From CAWCKS01 sp963763485 (GTDB taxonomy: Bacteria > Pseudomonadota > Alphaproteobacteria > Rhizobiales > Xanthobacteraceae): a stretch of DNA of 64,000 nucleotides. Location: positions 372,001-436,000 of the forward strand of contig CAVXOW010000006.1 in the NCBI GenBank assembly GCA_963763485.1, in the 5' to 3' direction. Below the pieces are notes generated by a model that saw only the letters and a list, made by a program, of their open reading frames with translations, did not search any database and was not told the origin of the DNA. The translations under genes and the position numbers were made by a program. Shown piece by piece: positions 8,861 to 16,908 of the stretch; position 1 is the first letter of the stretch, and each line of letters starts with the position of its first letter.

Positions 8861-9604
8861 ATGCCCACCACCACCCGTACCGCTTTCATCACTGGCGCCG
8901 GCAAGAATATCGGCCGTGCCATCGCACTCGATCTCGCCGGCCAAGGCTGCAACGTCGTCGTCAACGGCCGATCCGACACGGCGGCCTGTGAGGCGGTTGC
9001 GGTCGCAGTGCGGGCAAAGGGGGTACGTGCATCGGTGGTGATCGCCGATGTCGGTATTGCCGCCGACGCGCAGGGCGCTGCGGCAACCGCGCTGAAGGAG
9101 TTCGGTGCGATCGATATTTTCGTGGCCAATGCGGCGATCCGACCGGACAAAGCGTTCCTCGAAACCACCGCGGACGACTGGCGGCGGGTGATGGGAACGA
9201 ACCTCGAGAGCGCCATTCATCTCAGCCAGGCCTTCCTGCCCGGCATGATCGCAAAGCGCTGGGGCCGCATCGTGCTGATCACCGGTCGCAATGCCATGCG
9301 CGGTTATCCCGGACACGTCACGACCTCGGTCGCCAAGCATGGCCTGCTCGGCCTGACCAAGACGCTGTCGCGAGAGTTTGGCCCTCACGGTGTGACGGTG
9401 AACGCGATTTCGCCGGGCACGATAGACACCCGCGGCAACAATCCGGCGATCGCGGCACGAATGGCGCAGGCCGCGAAAGAGATTCCGGTCGGACGTATCG
9501 GTACGTCCGAGGAGATTGCCGCCGTGTGCGGCCTGCTGTGCTCGGACCGCGGTGCGTTCGTCAACGGCCAAATGATCGGCGTCAACGGCGGGATCGATAC
9601 GTGA
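8861..9604 (+). CDS. SDR-fold protein with substituted catalytic residues
   Basis: This 247-aa protein has a typical cofactor motif (TGAGKNIGRAIALDLAG), the ANAAI strand and the C-terminal VNGQMIGVNGG of FabG-like SDRs. The active-site region reads IVLITGRNAMRGYPG followed by HVTTSVAKHG. Aligned to FabG-type SDRs, the catalytic Ser position is Gly, the Tyr of YxxxK is Thr, and only the Lys remains. It is likely to bind NAD(P) but may not carry out normal hydride transfer, or it may use a different acid such as the nearby Tyr. It lies 126 bp after the preceding SDR, on the same strand. Its ribosome-binding site is weak. Confidence 0.85.
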   Translation: MPTTTRTAFITGAGKNIGRAIALDLAGQGCNVVVNGRSDTAACEAVAVAVRAKGVRASVVIADVGIAADAQGAAATALKEFGAIDIFVANAAIRPDKAFLETTADDWRRVMGTNLESAIHLSQAFLPGMIAKRWGRIVLITGRNAMRGYPGHVTTSVAKHGLLGLTKTLSREFGPHGVTVNAISPGTIDTRGNNPAIAARMAQAAKEIPVGRIGTSEEIAAVCGLLCSDRGAFVNGQMIGVNGGIDT

Positions 9605-9647
9605 AGTTGTCGGGCGGACCAGCGAAAGCGTAATCAGCCCTGCGATC

Positions 9648-10199
9648 TCACTCGGGGAACGGCAGCGCCGCGCCGGCCGGCAGCTCGACCTTGGCGGTGT
9701 TGAGCACCATTGAGACGAGCACGTAATAACCGCTGACCCCCAAAATTTCCATGGCGCCGCGTTCGCCAAAGGTCTGCACCGCCCTGGCATAGGTCGCGTC
9801 CGACACCCGCTTGGTGTTGTGCAGCTCGGTGCAAAAGTCATAGAGCACCGCCTCATCCGCCTTCATCAATGCCGGCTTCTTGCCCGTCCTGATGGCCTCG
9901 ATGATGTCGTCGGCGAGCCCGCCCTTCTGCGCCATTGGGGCATGGGCAAACCACTCATACTGCGCCCGCCAATTGTAGGCGGTGATCAGGATTGCCATTT
10001 CCGACAATCGCTCCGGCAGCGATGTCTCGAACCGGCAGAACTCGCCGAGATGCGCAGCGCGCGCGCATAATTCGGGGCTGCGGAGCAATGCGGCGAATGG
10101 CCCGCGCACACCACCCCGCTTGCCGGCGGTGACTGTCTTGATCGCCGCGCGCTGGGCATCGGTTAGCTTGTCTTCGGCGATCATGGGCAGGCGGGTCAT
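9648..10199 (-). CDS. Carboxymuconolactone decarboxylase / AhpD-fold family protein
   Basis: The chosen start MTRLPMIAEDKLTDAQ (183 aa) has GGAGA eight bases upstream; another ATG two codons earlier (10205) is possible but too close to that site. The all-helical AhpD-like fold is recognisable from GPFAALLRSPELCARAAHLGEFCRF, SEMAILITAYNWRAQYEWFAH and VLVSMVLNTAKVELPAG. There is no CxxC pair, so it is not an AhpD-type peroxidase. Family members include 4-carboxymuconolactone decarboxylase and many uncharacterised proteins near CoA catabolism genes. It converges on the SDR at 8861 with a 43-bp gap. Confidence 0.8.
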   Translation of the reverse strand: MTRLPMIAEDKLTDAQRAAIKTVTAGKRGGVRGPFAALLRSPELCARAAHLGEFCRFETSLPERLSEMAILITAYNWRAQYEWFAHAPMAQKGGLADDIIEAIRTGKKPALMKADEAVLYDFCTELHNTKRVSDATYARAVQTFGERGAMEILGVSGYYVLVSMVLNTAKVELPAGAALPFPE

Positions 10200-10335
10200 G
10201 GGCATCGTCTCCGGCTTGTTTTTTTCGGCGCCACTGTAGCGGCCGCGCAGGGATACGCAACCGGTGGCAGGCTTGCTTTGAACCGGCGCGCCATTGCACG
10301 CGTCCAATAAGCCTTGTCTGGATGGAAGAAGAAGA

Positions 10336-10818
10336 ATGCGGATGATCTCACGACGCAACCTGCTCGAAGCGGCTTTTGCCATCATCGCCGGGAGTGCGAT
10401 CTCGCTCGCCGCTGCCGCAGCCGAACAGACACCGAAGGATTTTCTCGACGCGATCTACAAGACCTATATTGGCAAGAACGCGAAAGGCTTGCCGCTCGAC
10501 AAGCCCGCGACAATGCGCCTGTTCACGCCGGCGTTGCGCAAGCTGATCGACGACGACTCGCGACGGGCAGCCAAGCGCAACGAGGTGCCCAATCTCGACG
10601 GCGATCCCTTCGTCGACGCCCAGGACTGGGACATCAAGTCATTCGATATCTCGGTGCAGGACAAGGCGCCCGACAAGGCGACCGGCACCGTCAAATTCGA
10701 CAATGACGGCGACAAGAAGACGATCACGCTCGATCTCGTCAAGAGCGCCGATGGCTGGCATATCGACGAGATCACGACCGCCGACGGAACGTTGCGGAAA
10801 ATCCTCAGCGGCAAGTGA
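10336..10818 (+). CDS. DUF3828-like exported protein with probable Tat signal
   Basis: I start it at MRMISRRNLLEAAF (160 aa) after a GGAAGAAGAAGA purine run. The N-terminus carries a twin-arginine motif (SRRNLLE) followed by a hydrophobic stretch and an Ala-rich cleavage region before AEQTPKD, so export by Tat is probable. The mature part (PKDFLDAIYKTYIGKNAK, FTPALRKLIDDDSRRA, DIKSFDISVQ, GWHIDEITTADGTLRKIL) resembles DUF3828/NTF2-like periplasmic proteins of rhizobia. The function is unknown. It is monocistronic between convergent or unrelated neighbours. Confidence 0.7.
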   Translation: MRMISRRNLLEAAFAIIAGSAISLAAAAAEQTPKDFLDAIYKTYIGKNAKGLPLDKPATMRLFTPALRKLIDDDSRRAAKRNEVPNLDGDPFVDAQDWDIKSFDISVQDKAPDKATGTVKFDNDGDKKTITLDLVKSADGWHIDEITTADGTLRKILSGK

Positions 10819-10831
10819 ATGATTTTTGTTC

Positions 10832-10893
10832 GAGCATGATGTTTTCCGAAAACCGGCGCCCACCCCCGATCAAGTCGAGGGCATGCTTTTCGG
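10832..10893. repeat. Family B repeat (GCATGAT...CCGAAAACCGG), copy 1
   Basis: It contains GAGCATGATG, CCGAAAACCGG and CGGGATCAAGCTC, with an internal GATCAAGTCGAGGGCATGC insert shared with the copy at 53973-54043. It sits between convergent genes. Confidence 0.8.
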
Positions 10894-10901
10894 GATCAAG
10901 C

Positions 10902-11948
10902 TCAGATCGGCCGCGGCGGGATGAAGCCGTCGAGGCCGAGGCTTTCACGCACCCCCTCCATCAGCGGCACGAGGTCGTTCGGATGGATGAACTCGTCGCG
11001 GAAGCACGGATAGGTCCTCGGATCGAACACCCGCTTCAGCCAGTCGATCACGATCATGTGCCGGCGTGAAATCTTGAGATCCGGGTGATAAGTCAGCCAG
11101 AAATCCATGTGGTGGCTGACCTCGATGTCGACCGGCACAAGTGGTGCGCCGAGCGCTATCGCGCAGGTCGGCAGAAACCCAATTCCGGCGCCGCGCTCGA
11201 CCGCGTAAAGCGTCGCGGTGCTTGAGTTGGTACGCAGACCGGTAATGCCCTCAAACGATTGAAGTCCCAGCAGACGGGTATAGGCGGCCTCGTCGAGCTG
11301 CGGCGCCACTTGCTGGATCACCCGGTGATACTTCCAGTCGGACATCGAACGCGGCAGACCATAATTGCGGGCGTAGTCCTGCGACGCGAACGGATAGATG
11401 TGCAGCCGGCCAAGCTTCGCGCAGATCAAGTCCTGGTTGCGCGGCATCTCGAACTGGATCGCGACATCGGCCTCAAGGCGAGCGACGTCCGCCTGCTCCA
11501 TGGCGCAATGCAGGTCGACCGTCAGCATCCGGTAGGTGTTCTGGAAATCGATCAGATGTGGGAGCACCCAGTAGGTGCCGGGCCCCTCGGTCACGGCCAG
11601 CCGCACCACCCCCATCGGCAGTTCAGCGGATCGCGAGGCGCGACGGAACACGTCGAAGCTCAGCTGCTCCATGTTCTTGACGTCGTCGAGGATGCTCTTG
11701 CCCTCCTCGCTCAGCACAAGTCCCGACTGGTGGCGGACGAAGAGCTTGGCGCCGAGCTGGTATTCCAGCCGGTCGATGCGCCGGCTCAGGGTCGTGTTGG
11801 TCAGCCCAAGCGCCTCGGCCGCCCGACGGAAGCTGCAATACTCGGCACAAACCAGAAACGCGTGCAGGTCGTCCCACGAGGCATCGGGCGCCTCGCCAAG
11901 ATCCTTGTGCTGCGACTGCGCACCACCCCGCTGCATAACTTGCGGCAT
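10902..11948 (-). CDS. LysR family transcriptional regulator
   Basis: This protein of 348 aa has an N-terminal winged helix-turn-helix at about residues 25-85 (WDDLHAFLVCAEYCSFRRAA, LGLTNTTLSRRIDRLEYQLG), followed by a LysR effector domain. The first 20 residues are an extension; Met5 (MQRGG) could be the true start. An inverted repeat (CCCCTAG/CTAGGGG) stands 28 bp upstream of the start and may be its own operator. The nearest divergent gene is the isochorismatase-fold gene at 12205, a candidate target. The effector is unknown. Confidence 0.88.
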   Translation of the reverse strand: MPQVMQRGGAQSQHKDLGEAPDASWDDLHAFLVCAEYCSFRRAAEALGLTNTTLSRRIDRLEYQLGAKLFVRHQSGLVLSEEGKSILDDVKNMEQLSFDVFRRASRSAELPMGVVRLAVTEGPGTYWVLPHLIDFQNTYRMLTVDLHCAMEQADVARLEADVAIQFEMPRNQDLICAKLGRLHIYPFASQDYARNYGLPRSMSDWKYHRVIQQVAPQLDEAAYTRLLGLQSFEGITGLRTNSSTATLYAVERGAGIGFLPTCAIALGAPLVPVDIEVSHHMDFWLTYHPDLKISRRHMIVIDWLKRVFDPRTYPCFRDEFIHPNDLVPLMEGVRESLGLDGFIPPRPI

Positions 11949-11975
11949 CGCATTCCTTGCCCCGCTGCTAGTGTT

Positions 11976-11999
11976 CCCCTAGCGGTTGCAGGCTAGGGG
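11976..11999. promoter_or_regulatory. Inverted repeat CCCCTAG-N10-CTAGGGG, putative LysR operator
   Basis: Perfect 7-bp arms at 11976-11982 and 11993-11999 lie between the LysR start (11948) and the divergent gene. LysR regulators bind interrupted dyads in such positions. This site lacks the textbook T-N11-A spacing, so the assignment is an inference. Confidence 0.45.
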
Positions 12000-12088
12000 G
12001 CATGCAATAGGTCGTCAATCGTCCGGCCGGCTTGAACGTCGAATTTTAGACGAATGGGGAATGATGTCGGTTGCCGCAGTGCAATCTT

Positions 12089-12120
12089 GCGGCGCAAGCA
12101 TCAAGCGGCGCAAGCATCAA
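12089..12120. repeat. Perfect 16-bp tandem duplication
   Basis: GCGGCGCAAGCATCAA occurs at 12089-12104 and again at 12105-12120, in the 5' region of the isochorismatase-fold gene. It may be replication slippage or a doubled binding site. Confidence 0.85.
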
Positions 12121-12204
12121 GCATAAACGCTGGCGCCTGGTCCAACCCCGAAGCCCTACGCCGCAGCGCAATCGCCAATACTGTTGCAAGACGGGATCGG
12201 AGCA

Positions 12205-12828
12205 ATGATTCGGGGCGTGTTGCAGGTCGAAGACGAGGCATTCGCGCCGCTCCTGATCTGCGCCAACCTGCAGACGGAAACGCCGCCGAACTCCGAGTCA
12301 GGCGCCGATGGGCAGCTTGCACTCGGTCGGTGCGCCGGCCTGCTAGTCTTGTGGCGCGAACGGCGCTGGCCGGTGGCGCACCTGCGGCGCATCGCGCGAC
12401 CCTCGTGGTTCGCTCAGCAGGCGGGCCGGCCGGACTGGATCGACCGTTTCAAGCCGCGTCCAGGAGAATTGACGTTCGAGCACGCGCTGCCCTCGGCGTT
12501 CAGTTCGACAAGATTTGCCGAATATGCCCGCAACGTGCGCCCGTCACCAAATTTCCTGATCGGATGCGCGCTGGATGAGACAATCCTGGCCACGGCGATC
12601 GACGGCTACCACCGTGGTCACCGGTTTTACATCGTCGAGGATGCCGTGCTGTGCGTGACGCGCGCAAGGACGCCGAGCTCGCCCGCAGCGCATCTGAATA
12701 CCGTCCTTCACATCGTTCAAGTCTTTGCCGAGCGCGTTCGCAGCGAGACGGTCATCACCCCGTTCTCGCCCGGCAGGCCAGGCGACACGCTCACGGCGCA
12801 TTCCAGAGGGGGCAGGAGCAGCCAATGA
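12205..12828 (+). CDS. Isochorismatase-fold (cysteine hydrolase family) protein with all three catalytic positions replaced
   Basis: The ATG at 12205 (207 aa) is preferred over a TTG seven codons earlier because a purine-rich CGGAG precedes it; the start remains uncertain. The fold is recognisable: LLICANLQTE (strand 1), LLVLWRERRWPVAHLRR, PGELTFEHALPSAFSSTRF, and FLIGCALDETILATAIDG with YHRGHRFYIVEDA. Aligned to canonical members, the Asp of IDxQ is Asn, the Lys before HxPSAF is Glu, and the Cys nucleophile before the VxATAxDA region is Thr. It therefore looks like a non-catalytic or reassigned member. Its stop overlaps the next gene by ATGA, implying translational coupling. Confidence 0.7.
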   Translation: MIRGVLQVEDEAFAPLLICANLQTETPPNSESGADGQLALGRCAGLLVLWRERRWPVAHLRRIARPSWFAQQAGRPDWIDRFKPRPGELTFEHALPSAFSSTRFAEYARNVRPSPNFLIGCALDETILATAIDGYHRGHRFYIVEDAVLCVTRARTPSSPAAHLNTVLHIVQVFAERVRSETVITPFSPGRPGDTLTAHSRGGRSSQ

Positions 12829-13121
12829 GTCGCAACGGTAAACCAAGCGTTACGCGGAACTCAGTCAGCATGGATTCCGCGGTGCAGTTCGTGCTGACCA
12901 ATGTGCCACGATCGCAGCTGCTCGAGATGTATTACTGGACGCAGGAGCAGGACATCTTGAGGATCGTCCGCGGCCTGGTCACCCTGCCGCTGCAAACGCG
13001 GCACGAGCTGATGTTCTTCCTGGACCGCCTGCAACATCCGCGGGCCGATGCTCAATTCCTCGAAGAGGATGAGGACATCGCCGCTGAAGATGAAAATACC
13101 ACCCAGCTTTTGCCGCATTGA
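12825..13121 (+). CDS. Hypothetical 98-aa protein with acidic tail, translationally coupled to the isochorismatase-fold gene
   Basis: The ATG at 12825 overlaps the preceding TGA (ATGA) and has GGCAGGAG upstream. The middle part is helical (NVPRSQLLEMYYWTQEQDIL, LQTRHELMFFLDRLQHP), and the C-terminus is strongly acidic (FLEEDEDIAAEDENTTQ). I recognise no domain. The size, the acidic tail and the tight coupling suggest a small partner or adaptor of its neighbour. The downstream XRE gene follows by 99 bp on the same strand. Confidence 0.7.
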   Translation: MSRNGKPSVTRNSVSMDSAVQFVLTNVPRSQLLEMYYWTQEQDILRIVRGLVTLPLQTRHELMFFLDRLQHPRADAQFLEEDEDIAAEDENTTQLLPH

Positions 13122-13220
13122 TTAAGGACGTCCAAAGGTGTGAACGCTACCAAGCGGGCACTAGTAATCGTTTTGACATGTGCTAATCAGCCCAGAGATG
13201 GCTAACGCGGAGGCGGGGTC

Positions 13221-13607
13221 GTGAGGGCGAGAACCGGCAATCCAGTAGATGTCGCCGTGGGGGCGCGCATCCGAAATTTGAGGCTGCGAAACAAGCTTTC
13301 TCAGGAAGAAGTCGGTCGCCGTTTGAAGATCAGTTTTCAGCAGGTCCAAAAATACGAAAAGGGAACGAATCGGGTCGGCGCGAGCCGCCTGTCCGAGCTT
13401 GCCAAGATCTTCGGAGTGTCGGTCGACGCGTTCTTTAGCGAGGTCGGCAGCTCCGGCGGGGCCAGGGAAGCGGCGCGGCGGCCGATCGACCGGCTGACCG
13501 ACCGTCACACCATTCGGCTGGTCGAAGCCTATGAGGCCCTGACCGACCCGAAACTCAAGGTCGCGATCGTCGAGCTCGCCGAGCAGATGGCGCGCTGCCA
13601 GTCGTAG
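13221..13607 (+). CDS. XRE-family helix-turn-helix transcriptional regulator
   Basis: The GTG start follows GGAGGCGGGG and gives 128 aa. A classic HTH_3 domain occupies about residues 10-68: VGARIRNLRLRNKLSQEEVG, RRLKISFQQVQKYEKGTNRV, RLSELAKIFGVSVDAFF. The C-terminal 50 residues (LTDRHTIRLVEAYEALTDPK) are typical of alphaproteobacterial XRE regulators with a short helical tail. It follows the isochorismatase-fold/98-aa pair and may regulate them. No operator can be pinned down by eye. Confidence 0.9.
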   Translation: MRARTGNPVDVAVGARIRNLRLRNKLSQEEVGRRLKISFQQVQKYEKGTNRVGASRLSELAKIFGVSVDAFFSEVGSSGGAREAARRPIDRLTDRHTIRLVEAYEALTDPKLKVAIVELAEQMARCQS

Positions 13608-13682
13608 CGCCGCGCAATATAGATTTTTGATTTCTTGCTGACGTCCTTTTCGGACGGCCGGTCCGCTCTTACGGGACGCGCA

Positions 13683-14402
13683 CTACTCCCCGACAAATCT
13701 CACGGTATCACCAAGCTTCGCGCGTGAAGTGCGATAGCTGTTCACGATGTGGGCGTGATCGGGATAGCCGAACGAGATACCGCAGACCACGCGGCGATCG
13801 TCAGCAATGTTGAAATACTTCCGCACCACGTCCGAGCGCCGCGCCAGCGCGGCTTGCGCGATCGTGCCCAGACCCAGCGCCTGCGCCGCCAGCATGAACG
13901 TGTCGACGAAGAGCCCGCAGTCGACCGCGCCATAGACACCAAGCTCCTCCGCCGTGGTGATGATCGCGACATGCGGCGCGCCAAAGAAGTTGTAATTCTC
14001 CAGCGCCTGCTTCGCGTAGGCCGCCCTGTCGCCGCGCGGAATGCCGAGCGTGTTGTAGAGCTGGAAGCCGCTCTCACGCCGCCGCTCCAGATAGACGCCC
14101 CTGTACTCGCGCGGCCACGGAAAATCCGGCGCCTCGGGCTCGCCCGAGGTCGCCGCCGCATACATTACATCGCGGAATTTCTTGGTTTCCGCGCCACTCG
14201 TGATCACAACTTGCCATGGCTGGCTGTTGCACCACGACGCAGTTCTCTGAGCGGCTGTCAGCAGCCGCTCGATGATGTCGCGCGGCACCGGCTCGGTCTT
14301 GAACGCGCGGCAGGAGTAGCGCGACGCCAAGAGCTCCTCGAGAACCTCGATCGGTTCGCGGGAGGCTTGCGCCGCGGGTACCTTGCGTTCAGGCGCGGCC
14401 AT
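13683..14402 (-). CDS. Nitroreductase family FMN oxidoreductase
   Basis: This 239-aa protein begins with a short variable tail and then the FMN-binding RYSCRAFKTEPVPRDIIERL; SWCNSQPWQVVIT and GAVDCGLFVDTFMLAAQALG follow, the normal nitroreductase order. It ends VVCGISFGYPDHAH, a common C-terminal strand. Family members reduce quinones, nitro groups or enones with NAD(P)H. It is the last gene of a leftward block with two acyl-CoA dehydrogenases (9-bp gap to the first), so a role in reducing an unsaturated intermediate is possible. The substrate is unknown. Confidence 0.88.
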   Translation of the reverse strand: MAAPERKVPAAQASREPIEVLEELLASRYSCRAFKTEPVPRDIIERLLTAAQRTASWCNSQPWQVVITSGAETKKFRDVMYAAATSGEPEAPDFPWPREYRGVYLERRRESGFQLYNTLGIPRGDRAAYAKQALENYNFFGAPHVAIITTAEELGVYGAVDCGLFVDTFMLAAQALGLGTIAQAALARRSDVVRKYFNIADDRRVVCGISFGYPDHAHIVNSYRTSRAKLGDTVRFVGE

Positions 14403-14411
14403 GGTGTCGTC

Positions 14412-15660
14412 CTAGCCCCTGCCCCGCGTCGGGACCTTGTTGAACGGCACATCCTTGTCGACGCGGATGTCGCCGGGCAAGCCGAGCACGCGCTCGGCGA
14501 TGATGTTGCGCATGATCTCGTCGGTGCCGCCGGCGATGCGAGCGGACGGCGAGCGCAGCAGCATGGTCTGGAAACGGCCGCCGGCATCGCCCTGGTCGGG
14601 ATCGGCGACTACAGCCGACGCCCCCTGCAGGTCAAGCGCGAACGCCGCGATGTCCTGCATCATGCTGCCCGACACCAGCTTGCCGATCGAGTTCTCCGGA
14701 CCTGGACGGTCGCCGCGCGACAGCGCGGAGATCGTCCGGTAGCTCGTGTATTTCAGGCCGGAGTTCTTGACCGCCCAGCTCGCGAGCTTGGAGCGCACCG
14801 AACGGTTGTCGATCGCCGGACCGTCGTCGGTCATCAGGTTGCAGCAATATTCGAAGATTTCCGGGAAGCCGGTGGCAACGCCGGAGCCGATCGCAAAGCG
14901 CTCGTTCATCAGCGTCGTCAGCGACACGTTCCAGCCGTCGCCGACCTTGCCGAGCCGCTCGCTGTCGGGAATGCGGACGTTGGTGAAGTAGACTTCGTTG
15001 AACTCGGATTGACCGCTCGCCTGCTTGATCGGCCTGATCTCGACACCCGGTGCCTTCATGTTCAGCACGAACATGGTGATGCCCTTGTGCTTGGGCACAT
15101 TGGGGTCGGTACGGACGATCAGAATGCCGTGGTCGGAGTAGTGCGCGCCCGAGGTCCAGATCTTCTGGCCATTGACGATCCAGTCATCGCCGTCGCGCTC
15201 GGCGCGGGTGCGAAGACCGGCGACGTCGGAGCCACCCGACGGCTCGGAGAACAGCTGGCACCAGACCTTCTCGCCCGAGGCCATCTGCGGCAGGTACTTC
15301 TTCTTCAACTCGTCGGTGCCGAACGCCATGATAGTCGGGCCGCACATGCCCTGGCCGATCAGGAACGGCGCGCCGAGCTTGCCGTAGACGCCCTCTTCCT
15401 GCGACCAGATCACGCGCTCGATCGCAGACGCGCCGCGGCCGCCGAATTCCTTCGGCCATGACAGCGTCGCCCAGCCGGCGTCGAACTTCTTCTTCTGCCA
15501 CTTCTTCGAGGCTTCGAGCAGGTTGGTCTCGCGCGAGCCGAATGCGGCCGGTGCCGGCAGCGCCCAGCTCGTCTTCAAGATCCTTCGGGGCGTTGGCCTG
15601 AACCCACATGCGGGCTTCGGCGCGGAACGATGCTTCCTGCGGGGTATCGTCGAAATTCAT
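14412..15660 (-). CDS. Acyl-CoA dehydrogenase, frameshifted near the N-terminus
   Basis: The start MNFDDTPQEASFRAEARMWV is in one frame and the remainder, from about AFGSRETNLLEASKKW, in another; the break is near 15545-15575 and reads as one extra base, giving about 415 aa when closed. The rest is a complete ACAD: MCGPTIMAFGTDE, LFSEPSGGSDVAG, IWTSGAHYSDHG, and C-terminal RIAGGTDEIMRNIIAERVLG. The residue at the usual YEG Glu position is Gly. It is separated by 23 bp from a second ACAD gene (15684). The neighbours suggest a dehydrogenase heteromer acting on branched or cyclic acyl-CoA. Confidence 0.85.
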
Positions 15661-15683
15661 GAGCGTGGTCCTCTTGGTCTCGT

Positions 15684-16811
15684 TCAGGCCGCGTTGCGCT
15701 GACGCATGCGATCGATCAGCTGGTCTTCCCAGTAGCTGCGGCTACCGAGCGCCAGTGCGAGCGCCGCGGAACGGCGGTAATAGAGGTGGCAGTCGAACTC
15801 CCAGGTGAAGCCCATGCCGCCATGGACCTGGATGTTCTGCTTCGAGCAATGCTGGAACGCTTCGGTGGCGCTGATGCGCGCGCCGGCCGCGGCTTCCGCC
15901 AGCTCCGACGAGTTGGTCGAGAGCGCCCAGGCGCCGTAGTAGCAGTTCGAGCGCGCCAGCGTCGCCGAGACGTACATGTCGGCGAGGATGTGCTTGATTG
16001 CCTGAAACGAGCCGATCGGCCGGCCGAAGGCGACACGGTCGAGCGCGTAGTCGCGCGCCATTTCCAGCGAACGGTCGGCGCCGCCGAGCTGCTCGAACGC
16101 GATCAGCACCGCTGCGCGATCCAGTACATGCTTCAGGTTACTCCAGCCTTCGCCGGCCTTGCCGAGCGGTTCCGCCGACGCTCCCTTGAAGGTGATCTCG
16201 GCCTGCTGCCGGGTCGGGTCGAGGTTCGGCATCGCCTTGCGCGTCACGCCCTTGCCCTTGAGATCGACAATGAACAACCCGATGTCACTCTCGCGATTGC
16301 CCGAGCCGGTGCGCGCGACGACGATCGCAACGTCGGCGATCTCGCCATCGGCGACTGGCGATTTCACGCCATCGATCGCATTGCCTGACGCGGTCGCCTT
16401 GATTGCCTTCGGCGTGATGCCGCCAGTGCCTTCGAACAGCGCCAGCGTGCCGATCGCCTCACCCGAGGCGAGTTTCGGCAGCCACTTCTCTTTCTGCGCC
16501 TCGCTGCCGGCGAGCATGATCGCCTCGGCCGCCAGGTAGATCGACGACGACACCGGGATCGCGGCATCGGCGCGGCCGATCTCTTCGGCGATCACCGCAA
16601 GCTCAAGGTGACCGGCACCGGTGCCGCCGTAGTTTTCCGGAATCGCGACGCCGAGGAAGCCGAGTTCGGCAAACCCCTTCCACAGCTCCTTGTCATACGG
16701 TGCCTTGCCTTCGAGAACCTGGCGCACCGCCTTCGGCGGGCTCTTCTCGGCAAGGAAGCGCCGCGCCTGATCACGCAGCTGTTTCTGGTCTTCGGAGAAA
16801 TCGAAATTCAT
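15684..16811 (-). CDS. Acyl-CoA dehydrogenase, paired with the adjacent ACAD
   Basis: The start MNFDFSEDQKQLRDQARRFL is preceded by GGGAGG and gives 375 aa; the longer frame upstream crosses a family B repeat and is rejected. Seen: helical N-domain, LGVAIPENYGGTGAGHLELA, ALFEGTGGI in place of the usual SEPxxGSD, AVLIAFEQLGGADRSLEMAR, and C-terminal IQVHGGMGFTWEFDCHLYYR. It has no GTxE-type end. Pairs of ACAD genes of this kind form alpha2beta2 enzymes in steroid side-chain catabolism (ChsE-type). The same arrangement is inferred here. Confidence 0.88.
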   Translation of the reverse strand: MNFDFSEDQKQLRDQARRFLAEKSPPKAVRQVLEGKAPYDKELWKGFAELGFLGVAIPENYGGTGAGHLELAVIAEEIGRADAAIPVSSSIYLAAEAIMLAGSEAQKEKWLPKLASGEAIGTLALFEGTGGITPKAIKATASGNAIDGVKSPVADGEIADVAIVVARTGSGNRESDIGLFIVDLKGKGVTRKAMPNLDPTRQQAEITFKGASAEPLGKAGEGWSNLKHVLDRAAVLIAFEQLGGADRSLEMARDYALDRVAFGRPIGSFQAIKHILADMYVSATLARSNCYYGAWALSTNSSELAEAAAGARISATEAFQHCSKQNIQVHGGMGFTWEFDCHLYYRRSAALALALGSRSYWEDQLIDRMRQRNAA

Positions 16812-16850
16812 GGCGCGAACCGCCTCCCGGATGTTTTTGTCTATCTTATG

Positions 16851-16899
16851 AGCATGATCGTATCGGAAAACAGGTAGCCACTTTTCCGGATGATGCTCG
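16851..16899. repeat. Family B repeat, copy 2 (diverged)
   Basis: AGCATGATCGTATCGGAAAA continues through CAGGTAGCCACTTTTCCGG to ATGATGCTC. It lies in the gap between two genes of one leftward block. Confidence 0.75.
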
Positions 16900-16908
16900 T
16901 GTTCTTGC

